From positions 13,083,501-13,147,500 of the forward strand of contig JAPQWV010000017.1 of NCBI GenBank assembly GCA_027422505.1: DNA of 64,000 bases, written 5' to 3'. The position numbers and the translations under genes were made by a program. Position 1 is the stretch's first letter. The number at the start of each line of letters is the position of its first letter. The notes under the pieces are model-generated. The model worked only from the letters and a program-made list of their open reading frames with translations, did not search any database and had not been told where the DNA came from. Positions 34,104-44,031 of this stretch are shown in pieces. Origin of the DNA: Craterostigma plantagineum. Its lineage: Eukaryota; Streptophyta; Magnoliopsida; Lamiales; Linderniaceae.

Positions 34104-34528
34104 CAAGCGCTTCATCGAGTCGTAGCCTGACAACTAACATCGATCACTTTACCCCGCTCATCAACACTATACAGTGCTACCGTAACCCCGCACGGCTATA
34201 ACTCCCCTCGAAATACATGTATGCAAATGAAATGCAAGTAAAATGCAACATATCACAACGCAACATATAAATTGCAATGTATCGGACCGATGTATTAGCT
34301 CGGCCCGATCTAAAAAAAATCCTCATACACTAAAATAATTCGGGCCCGAAACCTACGTTCCGATTTGATCGGCCAACCTTAACCACCGAACTCTCCCCCG
34401 AATTTATACTAAAAGTTCTAAGTTTTAATTTTTTTTTTTAAGACCCTAATTTCACAATTGGTTCATAATTTTTTTAAAAAAAATATTTTAAAACACTAAC
34501 CCTCGAGTTTCAAAATATCTCATAAATT

Positions 34529-34564
<36 letters not shown>

Positions 34565-34847
34565 AACTTGTATTTAGAATCCCCATGAATTTTAAAATTT
34601 TAGTTTAGTCCCAAAAGATTTCAGAATTTTCAAATTTGCCCCAAATTCCAAAATTTTCAGTATTTTCAGAACTGCCCAAAGTTCCAAAATTTTCAGTTTA
34701 GTCCCGAAATTTCTGAATTTTCAGATCTGCCCCAAGTTTTATAATTTTCAGTTTAGTCCCAAAATGATTTCGAAAATTTATATTTAACTCCAACCAAAAT
34801 ATTTAATATTCATTTAACCCCTGAGAATTTCAGAAAATTTCACAAAG

Positions 34848-35040
34848 ATCCCAATCGACTAAAAAATATTTATTTAACACTTCGGAATTTCTGAATATTT
34901 GTCCAAGGCCCCAATCGACTTTAAAAATATTTATTTAACTCCTCGGAAATTCTGAAAATTGTTTCACGGCCCCAATCGACTTTAGAAATATTTATTTAAC
35001 TCCTCGGAAATTTTGAAAATTACATAGAGGCCCGTAGTCG
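34848..35040. repeat. About 60-bp degenerate tandem repeat in P left LTR
   Basis: Three to four units, each containing CCCAATCGACTTTAAAAATA, TTTATTTAAC and TCGGAAATTCTGAAAATT-like words. A second degenerate series based on TTTTCAGTTTAGTCCC lies at 34590-34770. Both series are mirrored in the right arm. Confidence 0.8.
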
Positions 35041-36041
35041 AGATTTAATTGTTTATTTGGCACCATATCTTTCGAAAATTACACAATCACACCAATCGAT
35101 AGAATATTTATTTTAGATTCTTAAATTTTAAAGAAACCCTAGAAAACCCTAATTTGCACTAATACTCAAATTCTCCAAATCTAATTAAATCCACCCTTAA
35201 AATTTCTATTCTACTTTTCTAACCCTAATATATTTTATCTCCCTAAACCTCCCAATTTTGTAGAGATGGCCGAATTCACACGTAAATCATATATCAAAAA
35301 GATCATACAAATAAATTATTAGCATATAAACGTGAACAATTCAAAAAATCATGTATCACGTAAAAATTCACAACTCCTATTTTGTTTACGTATGTAGTTG
35401 ATCTTCACCTACCTTAATCCGTAAAGAGCTACGTAACGGGTTGTGTCGTGTGATCCCGACCCGAGAGCTTCGATCCCGTGCTTTCGGAGAGTTTTCTTCT
35501 CCTCCTCATTTTCCTTTCCTTCCTTTTCTCTTCTTCTTCTTCTTCTTCTTCTTCTTCTTCTCTCCCTCTCTCTCTCTCGGCCTCTTCCCCTTCTTTCTTC
35601 CCTTTCTTTTTTTTTCTTTCTTTCTCTTTCTTCTCTTCTTTCTCTCGGCCACCCTCCCCTTCTCTTTTCATCTCTCTCTTATTTATTTATTTTGCTCCAT
35701 GTGTATTAGTTGTTGTAGAGTACTTGTTTATTTCAAAGAGACCCTACCTCACATGCATGGAGGAAACATTGAACATGCCATGTGGGTTCTTAGTCATCAT
35801 GAAAGAATCTTTCTACCCACCTCAATTATTTTCGTTCCCCTCCCTCTTTTTATTTTTATTTTTTTTTTTATTTTTTTATAGATTTGGGCTTTAATTTCTC
35901 ATTTTCAGCCCATTTAAAAATTTGGGCCGAATTGTAAATTCTTGGCCCAATTCAAAAAGAAATTTGATCTTGTTCGAAGATAAAGTTGTAATTTCGAAAA
36001 TTATTGAAATAATCCCGTATTAAATTTTTACGGGTATTACA

Positions 36042-36055
36042 TCCTTCCCCCCTTA
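36042..36055 (-). promoter_or_regulatory. Polypurine tract of P left arm
   Basis: Minus strand GTAAGGGGGGAAGGA directly before the LTR start TGTAATACCCG. Preceded by GGGGACGAAATTCTT, the end of Tekay pol. Confidence 0.85.
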
Positions 36056-36075
36056 CAAGAATTTCGTCCCCGAAA

Positions 36076-36570
36076 TTACAGTACGGAAAATAACTCGGGG
36101 TATCTTTCTCTCATCTCGTCTTCTCGTTCCCATGTGGCTTCTTCCAATACTTGGTTCCGCCACAAGACCTTCACAAGGGGAATGTTTTTATTCCGAAGGC
36201 GTTTTACCTCGTACATCAAGATCTCCACCGGCCTTTCTTCGTAGCTCAAGTCCGGCTTCAATTGTTGATGTAGCGATTCGCCCTGCACAACATGACTTGG
36301 ATCCGGGACGTACTTCCGTAGCGTGGATACATGGAAGACATCATGGACTTGAGCGAGCGATGTAGGGAGTCCGAGTTGATACGCTACTTCTCCAACTCTT
36401 TTCAAAATTGGGAATGGCCCGATATATCTTGGACTGAGTTTTCCTTTTCTCCCAAAACGCTTCACACCTTTCATAGGCGATATCTTCAAAAAGACCCGGT
36501 CGCCTTCTTCAAACTCCAACGGCCTCCGTCTCTTATCAGCGTAACTTTTCTGACGAGTCTGGGCCGATTC
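36076..36570 (-). pseudogene. Integrase C-terminus with chromodomain, left arm of P
   Basis: The genuine coding part begins at about 36568 with TRQKSYADKRRRPLEFEEGD, followed by the GPF block (SPRYIGPFPILKRVGEVAYQ), HDVFHVSTLRKYV, and a C-terminal chromodomain-like module (VKVLWRNQVLEEATWEREDE) ending at the stop at 36076. The upstream extension of this frame to 36651 is antisense right-arm sequence, not protein coding. The DDE core is missing. Chromodomains in Tekay integrases direct insertion towards particular chromatin. Confidence 0.8.
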
Positions 36571-36906
36571 CCAATTTTGAAAAGAGTTGGAGAAGTAGCG
36601 TATCAACTCGGACTCCCTACATCGCTCGCTCAAGTCCATGATGTCTTCCATGTATCCACGCTACGGAAGTACGTCACGGATCCAAGTCATGTTGTGCAGG
36701 GCGAATCGCTACATCAACAATTGAAGCCGGACTTGAGCTACGAAGAAAGGCCGGTGGAGATCTTGATGTACGAGGTAAAACGCCTTCGGAATAAAAACAT
36801 TCCCCTTGTGAAGGTCTTGTGGCGGAACCAAGTATTGGAAGAAGCCACATGGGAACGAGAAGACGAGATGAGAGAAAGATACCCCGAGTTATTTTCCGTA
36901 CTGTAA
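36562..36906 (+). pseudogene. Integrase C-terminus with chromodomain, right arm of P
   Basis: Starts at GRFPILKRVGEVAYQLG and runs through HDVFHVSTLRKYVTDPSHVV to the chromodomain and the stop at 36906. Nearly identical to the left-arm copy. It lacks the KSYADKRR segment, which is present only once, in the spacer on the minus strand. The apparent start at 36331 is antisense left-arm sequence. Confidence 0.8.
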
Positions 36907-36926
36907 TTTCGGGGACGAAATTCTTG

Positions 36927-36940
36927 TAAGGGGGGAAGGA
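36927..36940 (+). promoter_or_regulatory. Polypurine tract of P right arm
   Basis: TAAGGGGGGAAGGA followed directly by the LTR start TGTAATACCCG at 36941. Confidence 0.85.
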
Positions 36941-38431
36941 TGTAATACCCGTAAAAATTTAATACGGGATTATTTCAATAATTTTCGAAATTACAAACTT
37001 TATCTTCGAACAAGATCAAATTTCTTTTTGAATTGGGCCAAGAATTTACAATTCGGCCCAAATTTTTAAATGGGCTGAAAATGAGAAATTAAAGCCTAAA
37101 TCTATAAAAAAAATAAAAAAATAAAAATAAAAATAAAAAGAGGGAGGGAACGAAAATAATTGAGGTGGGTAGAAAGATTCTTTCATGATGACTAAGAACC
37201 CACATGGCATGTTCAATGTTTCCTCCATGCATGTGAGGTAGGGTCTCTTTGAAATAAACAAGTACTCTACAACAACTAATACACATGGAGCAAAATAAAT
37301 AAATAAGAGAGAGTTGAAAAGAGAAGGGGAGGGTGGCCGAGAGAAAGAAGAGAAGAAAGAGAAAAAGAAAAAAAAAAGAAAGGGGAGAAAGAAGGGGAAG
37401 AGGCCGAGAGAGAGAGAGGGAGAGAAGAAGAAGAAGAAGAGAAAAGGAAGGAAAGGAGAAGGAGGAGGAGGAGAAGAAAACTCTCCGAAAGCACGGGATC
37501 GAAGCTCTCGGGTCGGGATCACACGACACAACCCGTTACGTAGCTCTTTACGGATTAAGGTAGGTGAAGATCAACTACATACGTAAACAAAATAGGAGTT
37601 GTGAATTTTTACGTGATACATGATTTTTTGAATTGTTCACGCTTATATGCTAATAATTTATTTGTATGATCTTTTTGATATATGATTTACGTGTGATTTC
37701 AGCCATCTCTACAAAATTGAGAGGTTTAGGGAGAGAAAATATATTAGGGTTAGAAAAGTAGAATAGAAATTTTAAGGGTGGATTTAATTAGATTTGGAGA
37801 ATTTGAGTATTAGTGCAAATTAGGGTTTTCTAGGGTTTCTTTAAAATTTAAGAATCTAAAATAAATATTCCATCGATTGGTGTGATTGTGTAATTTTCGA
37901 AAGATATGGTGTCAAATAAACAATTAAATCTCGACTACGGGCCTCTATGTAATTTTCAAAATTTCCGAGGAGTTAAATAAATATTTCTAAAGTCGATTGG
38001 GGCCGTGAAACAATTTTCAGAATTTCCGAGGAGTTAAATAAATATTTTTAAAGTCGATTGGGGCCTTGGACAAATATTCAGAAATTCCGAAGTGTTAAAT
38101 AAATATTTTTTAGTCGATTGGGATCTTTGTGAAATTTTCTGAAATTCTGAGGGGTTAAATGAATATTAAATATTTTGGTTGGAGTTAACTATAAATTTTC
38201 GAAATCATTTTGGGACTAAACTGAAAATTATAAAACTTGGGGCAGATCTGAAAATTCAGAAATTTTCTGGACTAAACTGAAAATTTTGAAACTTTGGGCA
38301 GTTCTGAAAATACTGAAAATTTTCGCGACTAAACTGAAAATTTTGGAATTTGGGGCAGATTTGAAAATTCTGAAATCTTTTGGGACTAAACTAAAATTTT
38401 AAAATTCATGGGGATTCTAAATACAAGTTTG

Positions 38432-38473
<42 letters not shown>

Positions 38474-39487
38474 GGATTTATGAGATATTTTGAAACTCGA
38501 GCGTTAGTGTTTTAAAATATATTTTTTTAAAAAAATTATGAACCAATTGTGAAATTAGGGTCTTAAAAAAAAATTAAAACTTAGAACTTTTAGTATAAAT
38601 TCGGGGGAGAGTTCGGTGGTTAAGGTTGGCCGATCAAATCGGAACGTAGGTTTCGGGCCCGAATTATTTTAGTGTATGAGGATTTTTTTTAGATCGGGCC
38701 GAGCTAATACATCGGTCCGATACATTGCAATTTATATGTTGCGTTGTGATATGTTGCATTTTACTTGCATTTCATTTGCATACATGTATTTCGAGGGGAG
38801 TTATAACCGTGCGGGGTTACGGTAGCACTGTATAGTGTTGATGAGCGGGGTAAAGTGATCGATGTTAGTTGTCAGGCTACGACTCGATGAAGCGCTTGCG
38901 GTTGAGACCGAGATGGGGCCGCTTGTTACTATTTTAGGTGCGGTTGAGACCGAGATGGGGCCGTTACCACATGTCATTGTTATAGTTACGGTTGAGACCG
39001 AGATGGGGCCGTACTATCATGGTATTATATGTCATTTATGCGTGGATTCCGAGTCTAGCCTAGGGCCCTGTTTTAGGAGTTGAGAGTTGTTGTAGGAACG
39101 AGCGTATGCTCGAAAGTTGTCGAGAGTGCATTGGTGAGGTGTCAGGTTTGGGATGTGAGAGCATTTGCATTCATGCATATTTTCATCTACTGGGCAAAAG
39201 CTCAGGGTTTACGTGTGTAGGTAAGGCGGCTGATGGCGGTGACTCCACGGACTTTTGAGGGCGGAGCAGTACATGTGACGCGACCTGTGGAGTGATTTAA
39301 ATTATGTTTCATGTGTTTACATTTTTGGGCTTCGGCCCAATGAATAAATGTGGACCTCGTGAGAACAATATTGAACTCGTGTATATTTGTATTCATACGT
39401 TTTAAAAAGTTTTAATTAAATGGGCTTTTCGCTGCTTACGTTGCATAAATCCGCCAAAATACGTATTTAGGAAGTCGGATCGTTACA
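36941..39487 (+). mobile_element. Right LTR of palindrome P
   Basis: 2547 bp, TGTAATACCCG to GGATCGTTACA, an inverted near-copy of 33515-36041. Carries the mirrored 23-bp units, 60-bp repeats, a TA run (about 38433-38467) and the U5 module (hairpin CTGGGC-AAAA-GCTCAG at 39190-39205, GTAGGTAAG at 39217-39225, then GGTGACTCCACGGACTTTTG from about 39237). Confidence 0.9.
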
Positions 39488-39654
39488 ATTGTAACGACCC
39501 GTCCCATACCGGGTGTCACTATAGCATCGGTCCCTACCGGGACAAGTGGGGTTAGGCCCACCACACTCCGACTGATAGTCTGGCCCCACTGTACCACCAT
39601 TTAACCTTTTAGCGTGCTTCGTGCACTCGCTCACACGCACCCTGAGAAACTTCC

Positions 39655-39712
39655 CAGGGGGTCACCCATCCCTAGATTGCCCCAAGTCAAGCACGCTTAA
39701 CTTTGGAGTTTC
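39655..39712 (-). promoter_or_regulatory. 5S rRNA-derived Pol III promoter region, Cassandra left LTR
   Basis: Minus strand AGTTAAGCGTGCTTG (5S box A) and GGATGGGTGACC (box C) at about the native order. The intermediate element is changed. This is LTR sequence, not a functional 5S gene, because the ends of 5S rRNA are absent. Confidence 0.88.
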
Positions 39713-40012
39713 TATAGATGGACACCCGAAAAGGTAGGTCGACCTTGGTGATATGAGTAGTACTATCAATTCTTTTATACGATTCTTAGCCTGACATGCC
39801 CATACATTGTCAGTCTCAGGATCCCCTCTCATTCTGGTGTTGGATCGGTTCATTCATGTACCCCTTCGCCTAGAAGCCTGCCAGGAGCCGCTCCTTGTCC
39901 GTGCACTCTGGCACAGGCGATCACTCCCCGCCCTTTTCAGCCCCGGGCGTCACATGCCCACCAGCTTCCGCCTGGTTCGTCCCCGAACCAGCACCGTACT
40001 GCGAGAGGTTGT

Positions 40013-40026
40013 GCTCTGATACCACC
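40013..40026 (-). promoter_or_regulatory. Primer binding site of Cassandra
   Basis: GGTGGTATCAGAGC on the minus strand, complementary to initiator methionine tRNA, directly next to the LTR end. Confidence 0.9.
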
Positions 40027-40190
40027 TGTAACGACCCGTCCCATACCGGGTGTCACTATAGCATCGGTCCCTACCGGGACAAGTGGGGTTGGGCGCACCA
40101 CACTCCGACTGATAGTCTGGCCCCACTGTACCACCATTTAACCTTTTAGCGTGCTTCGTGCACTCGCTCACACGCACCCTGAGAAACTTC

Positions 40191-40250
40191 CCAGGGGGTC
40201 ACCCATCCCTAGATTGCCCCAAGTCAAGCACGCTTAACTTTGGAGTTTCT
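40191..40250 (-). promoter_or_regulatory. 5S rRNA-derived Pol III promoter region, Cassandra right LTR
   Basis: Same as in the left LTR: box C at 40208-40197 and box A at 40239-40225 on the minus strand. Both boxes are perfect matches to plant 5S, while flanking positions are diverged. Confidence 0.88.
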
Positions 40251-40496
40251 ATAGATGGACTCCCGAAAAGGTAGGTCGACCTTGGTGATATGAGTAGTAC
40301 TATCAATTCTTTTATACGATTCTTAGCCTGACATGCCCATACATTGTCAGTCTCAGGATCCCCTCTCATTCTGGTGTTGGATCGGTTCATTCATGTACCC
40401 CTTCGCCTAGAAGCCTGCCAGGAGCCGCTCCTTGTCCGTGCACTCTGGCACCGGCGATCACTCCCCGCCCTCTTCAGCCCCGGGCGTCACAAGAAC

Positions 40497-42748
40497 AAAC
40501 GGATAGACTAGTGAGTTTAAGGAGTAGTAAGTGAGGTTAAAGATCTGGTCTATAAGCTCGCGAATATTCTAAGTTCGTTCAGATTCCATAGGTTCTCACA
40601 ATATGAAGGTGTGGAGATTTTAGGGAACATAAAGTGAAGAACAGTTACAGTGAGAAGTTGACAAAAGTCGACTTTCCAAGGATCCTAATAATAGGTAATT
40701 TAGGATGATTTTCGAAATGTTAAAATTATGATTTTCATTAATGTTAAATTGTCAAAATGATTTTTCGAAATAAGTTTTCGTAAGATAGAGAAGTTTTTTT
40801 TCCATCGCAAGTTTGATATTTATTTTGAAACGAAGTGATTTTCGAAAGAATTTTCGATAGAGTTTTCGAAAGAATTTTCGAACTGGCCATTCGAAGATTG
40901 GTTCGAAATCTATTCCAAAATTATTTTCGGAAATAACTGAATTTCATAACTATCTAATTTTTGAAAGAAAATTTTGAACTAAGTCCCATTTCGAAACTTA
41001 GTCAAATATAATAGATAAGTTCGACATGATAGTAATGTTTTGCTATAACTTGGTTAAAAATCGTCGGGAGAGCAAATTTGATTCTGCTGGACTTAGTCCA
41101 AATATCGGGACAACTCTCACGGGTTCTTGATCAAATGTTTAATTTGAACCTTATGAAAACAGAAGTTCTTCCTATAGGGATAACGAGTACGTTGACTATC
41201 TATGACAATCCCGTCCCTATGATTCCCGAGCCATGAAAAAAAATAAATAAATAAAATAAAATAAAAATTTCTCCCATGTCAACAGGCGAAATTAAAAATG
41301 TTCCTCGTTTATCCTAGTATAACGACTTAGTAACCTACCCACGCGGAAACTCAACACGATTTAATAAGGAATTGGAAGGATACTTTTATACTTGAGCATA
41401 GCACATGAATATTGGTCTGAATCGTAGTTTTAAAACATATGTTCTCAACAATATGAAATCATAATCGAATTTTATAGGAAGGAGTGATCAACAATAATTA
41501 CCCAGGAGAGGAGTATTCATCTTTTGGGTGAGATAAAGTTAAATAAAATTCCCAAAGTCCTGCTCTAAAGACTTAATAATTTGCTGAAGATGAGTTATAA
41601 GTCTTTTCCGCATATATATATTAATGGCAATGGAGTTATCCCAGTTAGATTCGTCAAAATTGTTAGTAATTAATAGTCGTATGAATATGCATGTTCCGAT
41701 GATCTCACAAGATTTTCCTCCGAGCAAATCATGGTCGAAGACATATTCTCTTTTCATTAAATATTATTTCCTTCGTTGGAGTATAATGATTAAGTTCCGC
41801 CCTATTTCTTTCAGCCGATGATTCGAACCCCTGTTGCGCCCAAGTAAACTTTGTTCTATTTGTTTCTCTGATAGTGTTATCAGTTGCACATATTCAAAAT
41901 TCGATATTCGATTTGTGCAGCAGAAGCGTAATGGTAATATATATGTGTTTCATAATTCTGCTAAGTATAATTTCATAACCGTTTATATTATCTCCCAGTT
42001 CGACCCCAAAGTAATACATAATCGATAGAAGCGATTGTAGTGAGTGCCTATTGAAAATCTATTATCCAAGCTCGAGTTGATTAGGAAGATTCCGCATTGA
42101 CTCTTTTGATCTTGGCTCCTTTATGAAATATATTTCCTGTTTGAATTTCAGCCGATGAATGAGTACTATGTTCCAAGACTCTAGAGATGGAGGATAAGCT
42201 TATCGTAGTTTTTTTTTTAAAGTTTGTTATCAGACGGAATGAACTATAGTCGGTTGTTGATAGACGTTTCCTTGAACAAATTGAGAGCTCGAAGAGAGTG
42301 AAAAAAATTGGGGTTTAGAATGTTAGGATATCACTTCAGCCTCGACGAATCAAGTTGAGTTATAGGTGTTTTCTTGAGAAATGATAATATCTAACGAGCT
42401 TTACAGCTCATCTGCCTCATTAATGAGGCAGATATTTCTTAGTGATGAGTTCAATGTTGTATCGGAGAGAACCACATTGTTTCCTCCTTGAGAAGTAATA
42501 AAGGACAAAGAAATTTGTACGTAGATATTTCTACGCGGAACAAGTTGATAAATCTGATAGCCTATGATCTTTTATATCTAGCATTTGCTTCCCGTCCTAG
42601 AACCGCTAGGATTGGCGAATTTCAACAAATCTTAATCGGCTCAGAAGCTCTAAGAAAACTTTTCAGGGACAATTGAATGATTGTCAATAGCCTAGTCGTG
42701 ATCGCGAATTGTTTCACGTGGTCTGATTTCGGGGACGAAATCCTTTTT
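40497..42748 (+). other. Interior of LARD F, non-coding
   Basis: 2.25 kb with no frame of recognisable homology; the longest open stretches are about 70 codons. Before 42720 there is no gag or pol relic I can name. Near the end, GATTTCGGGGACGAAATCC (42725-42743) is the relic of the Tekay pol terminus. The left end of the interior (33330-33514) is equally non-coding. Confidence 0.7.
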
Positions 42749-42761
42749 AAGGGGGGGAGAA
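42749..42761 (+). promoter_or_regulatory. Polypurine tract of LARD F
   Basis: AAGGGGGGGAGAA directly before the 3' LTR start TGTGATACCCC. Confidence 0.9.
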
Positions 42762-43980
42762 TGTGATACCCCGAAATTTCATGAACATTATAATTTGCGA
42801 ATCTATTGTATATTATATGGTTATGTGAATTTATTATGTGTCTACTTGATTTTGTATGATATGATTTATAATATAATATATGTGTTATATGAACTATAGT
42901 AGAATCGATTGATTGAGGATTGAAATGAAATTTGAAGAGAACGTCGAGATGTTTGTGTAAGGAGATTTCGAGATTTTTTTTAATGAATGTAGAAAGAGGA
43001 TCTCGAAAATAATATCGAGATGATGATAATAGAATGTCGAAATTATTAGATAGCTCGAGATAAAAGTTTCGAGGTTTGTTTTGGAATTGTATGCCGAAAT
43101 ATTAAGAAGCTCGACATTTAGTTGAAATTGATGTCGAGATTTCTAGATTAGATCTCGAGATTTTAGTATAAATAATGAGTAATTTAAGGAATAAAATACT
43201 AAAATTTGGTTTGTGATGGATTAGGTAAGGGTTATAATTCCTTAGAAATCAATACACGATAATGATGAGCGGATGAATCCAAATTTCAAAAGCTAAAGAC
43301 AAAACGTAAAGCTATTTAAGATTTAAGTAATAATAATAATTAGATCCTTATGAATAAGAAACGAAGACTTCAATCCTTTGAACACAAACCTTACAAAACT
43401 CTCGATAATTAAGAAGGAGAAGAAGAAACAAAAAGCAGTTTTCCATAAGCTAGGAGGAGGTATGAAATTTCTATCTTAATCTATATATTTTAATTCATAT
43501 TTAGCATACTAACTATTGGAATTAGGTTTTAAAAATCAGGGACTAGTAAAAATAATTCCTTAGTTAAAGATCAGATATGGTACTCAAATCGCATATGTTG
43601 AAGTTCATATGGTATTTAAACTGTTCTTGGAAAATAGGGTTTTTGTCGAAAGTTTATATGGGTTTAGAAGTAAATAGTGTTTATGATTCGGGAAGATTAG
43701 GGTTTGTTTAATGTCGAAGTGTTAGATGAGATAGTGCCGAGATTTACATAACTGTCGAGAAGGATATCGAAGAATTTTATGTGGATGTCGAGATAGTTGG
43801 GAAGTGTTTTGAAATTTATACGATCTTGACATGAGTCTTGTGTAGTTGTGAATCTCGAATAAATGTCGAAATGTTAGTGTGAGGAGGATGTCGAATTAAA
43901 TAAAGATGTCGACATGTTATTGTTATTTGAAGCGGGATCTTGAGTAAGATGTCGACATGTTTTGAGAAGTTATAATCTCG

Positions 43981-44031
<51 letters not shown>

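Larger units (their letters stand above)
33515..36041 (-). mobile_element. Left LTR of palindrome P
   Basis: 2527 bp. On the minus strand TGTAATACCCG (36041) to GGGTCGTTACA (33515). Contains three spaced copies of a 23-bp unit (33991-34013, 34039-34061, 34081-34103), a TA run near 34532-34562, 60-bp repeats at 34848-35040 and a CT-rich tract at 35500-35680. Chance Leu/Phe/Ser frames in the CT tract are not genes. Confidence 0.9.
33515..39487. mobile_element. Palindromic Tekay element P (two 3' halves, inverted)
   Basis: Left arm 33515 to about 36418 and right arm about 36562 to 39487 are inverted copies of about 2.9 kb that look nearly identical by eye, around a 140-bp single-copy spacer. 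From the centre outward each arm reads integrase C-terminus with chromodomain, polypurine tract, then an LTR ending GTTACA. Gag, protease, RT and most of integrase are absent. Arm differences (end GGGTCG versus GGATCG, CTT run lengths, scattered substitutions) argue against a simple assembly mirror. Its left flank is AGAAC; its right flank is two bases and then Cassandra. Confidence 0.88.
39490..40491 (-). mobile_element. Cassandra TRIM element (complete)
   Basis: Two 465-bp LTRs (39490-39954 and 40027-40491) with only a handful of differences, around a 72-bp interior. On the minus strand the LTR runs TGTGACGCCCGGGGC to GGGTCGTTACA. The interior starts with the PBS GGTGGTATCAGAGC (40026-40013). 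Each LTR contains 5S rRNA-derived sequence. No coding capacity, as in all Cassandra elements; mobilisation in trans by gypsy proteins is presumed. AGAAC follows at 40492-40496 and matches the bases before palindrome P (33510-33514), not the bases next to the left Cassandra end. Confidence 0.93.

Noticed and set aside
33919..34140. 73-codon frame with three VETEMGP-like repeats, mirrored at 38862-39083
   Set aside because: The frame follows the three 23-bp DNA units of the LTR. It has no upstream signals or homology, and the LTR setting argues against a gene.
35441..35894. Long Phe/Leu/Ser-rich frames resembling membrane proteins, also mirrored at 37046-37531
   Set aside because: They arise from the CT-rich tract of the P LTR and are open in several frames at once, which is typical of low complexity.
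36331..36906. Apparent 191-residue protein unlike integrase at its N-terminus
   Set aside because: The first third is antisense left-arm sequence and spacer of the palindrome. Only 36562-36906 is integrase-derived.
39655..39712. Functional 5S rRNA gene
   Set aside because: Only the internal promoter part is present; the ends of 5S rRNA are missing. It occurs identically in both Cassandra LTRs.
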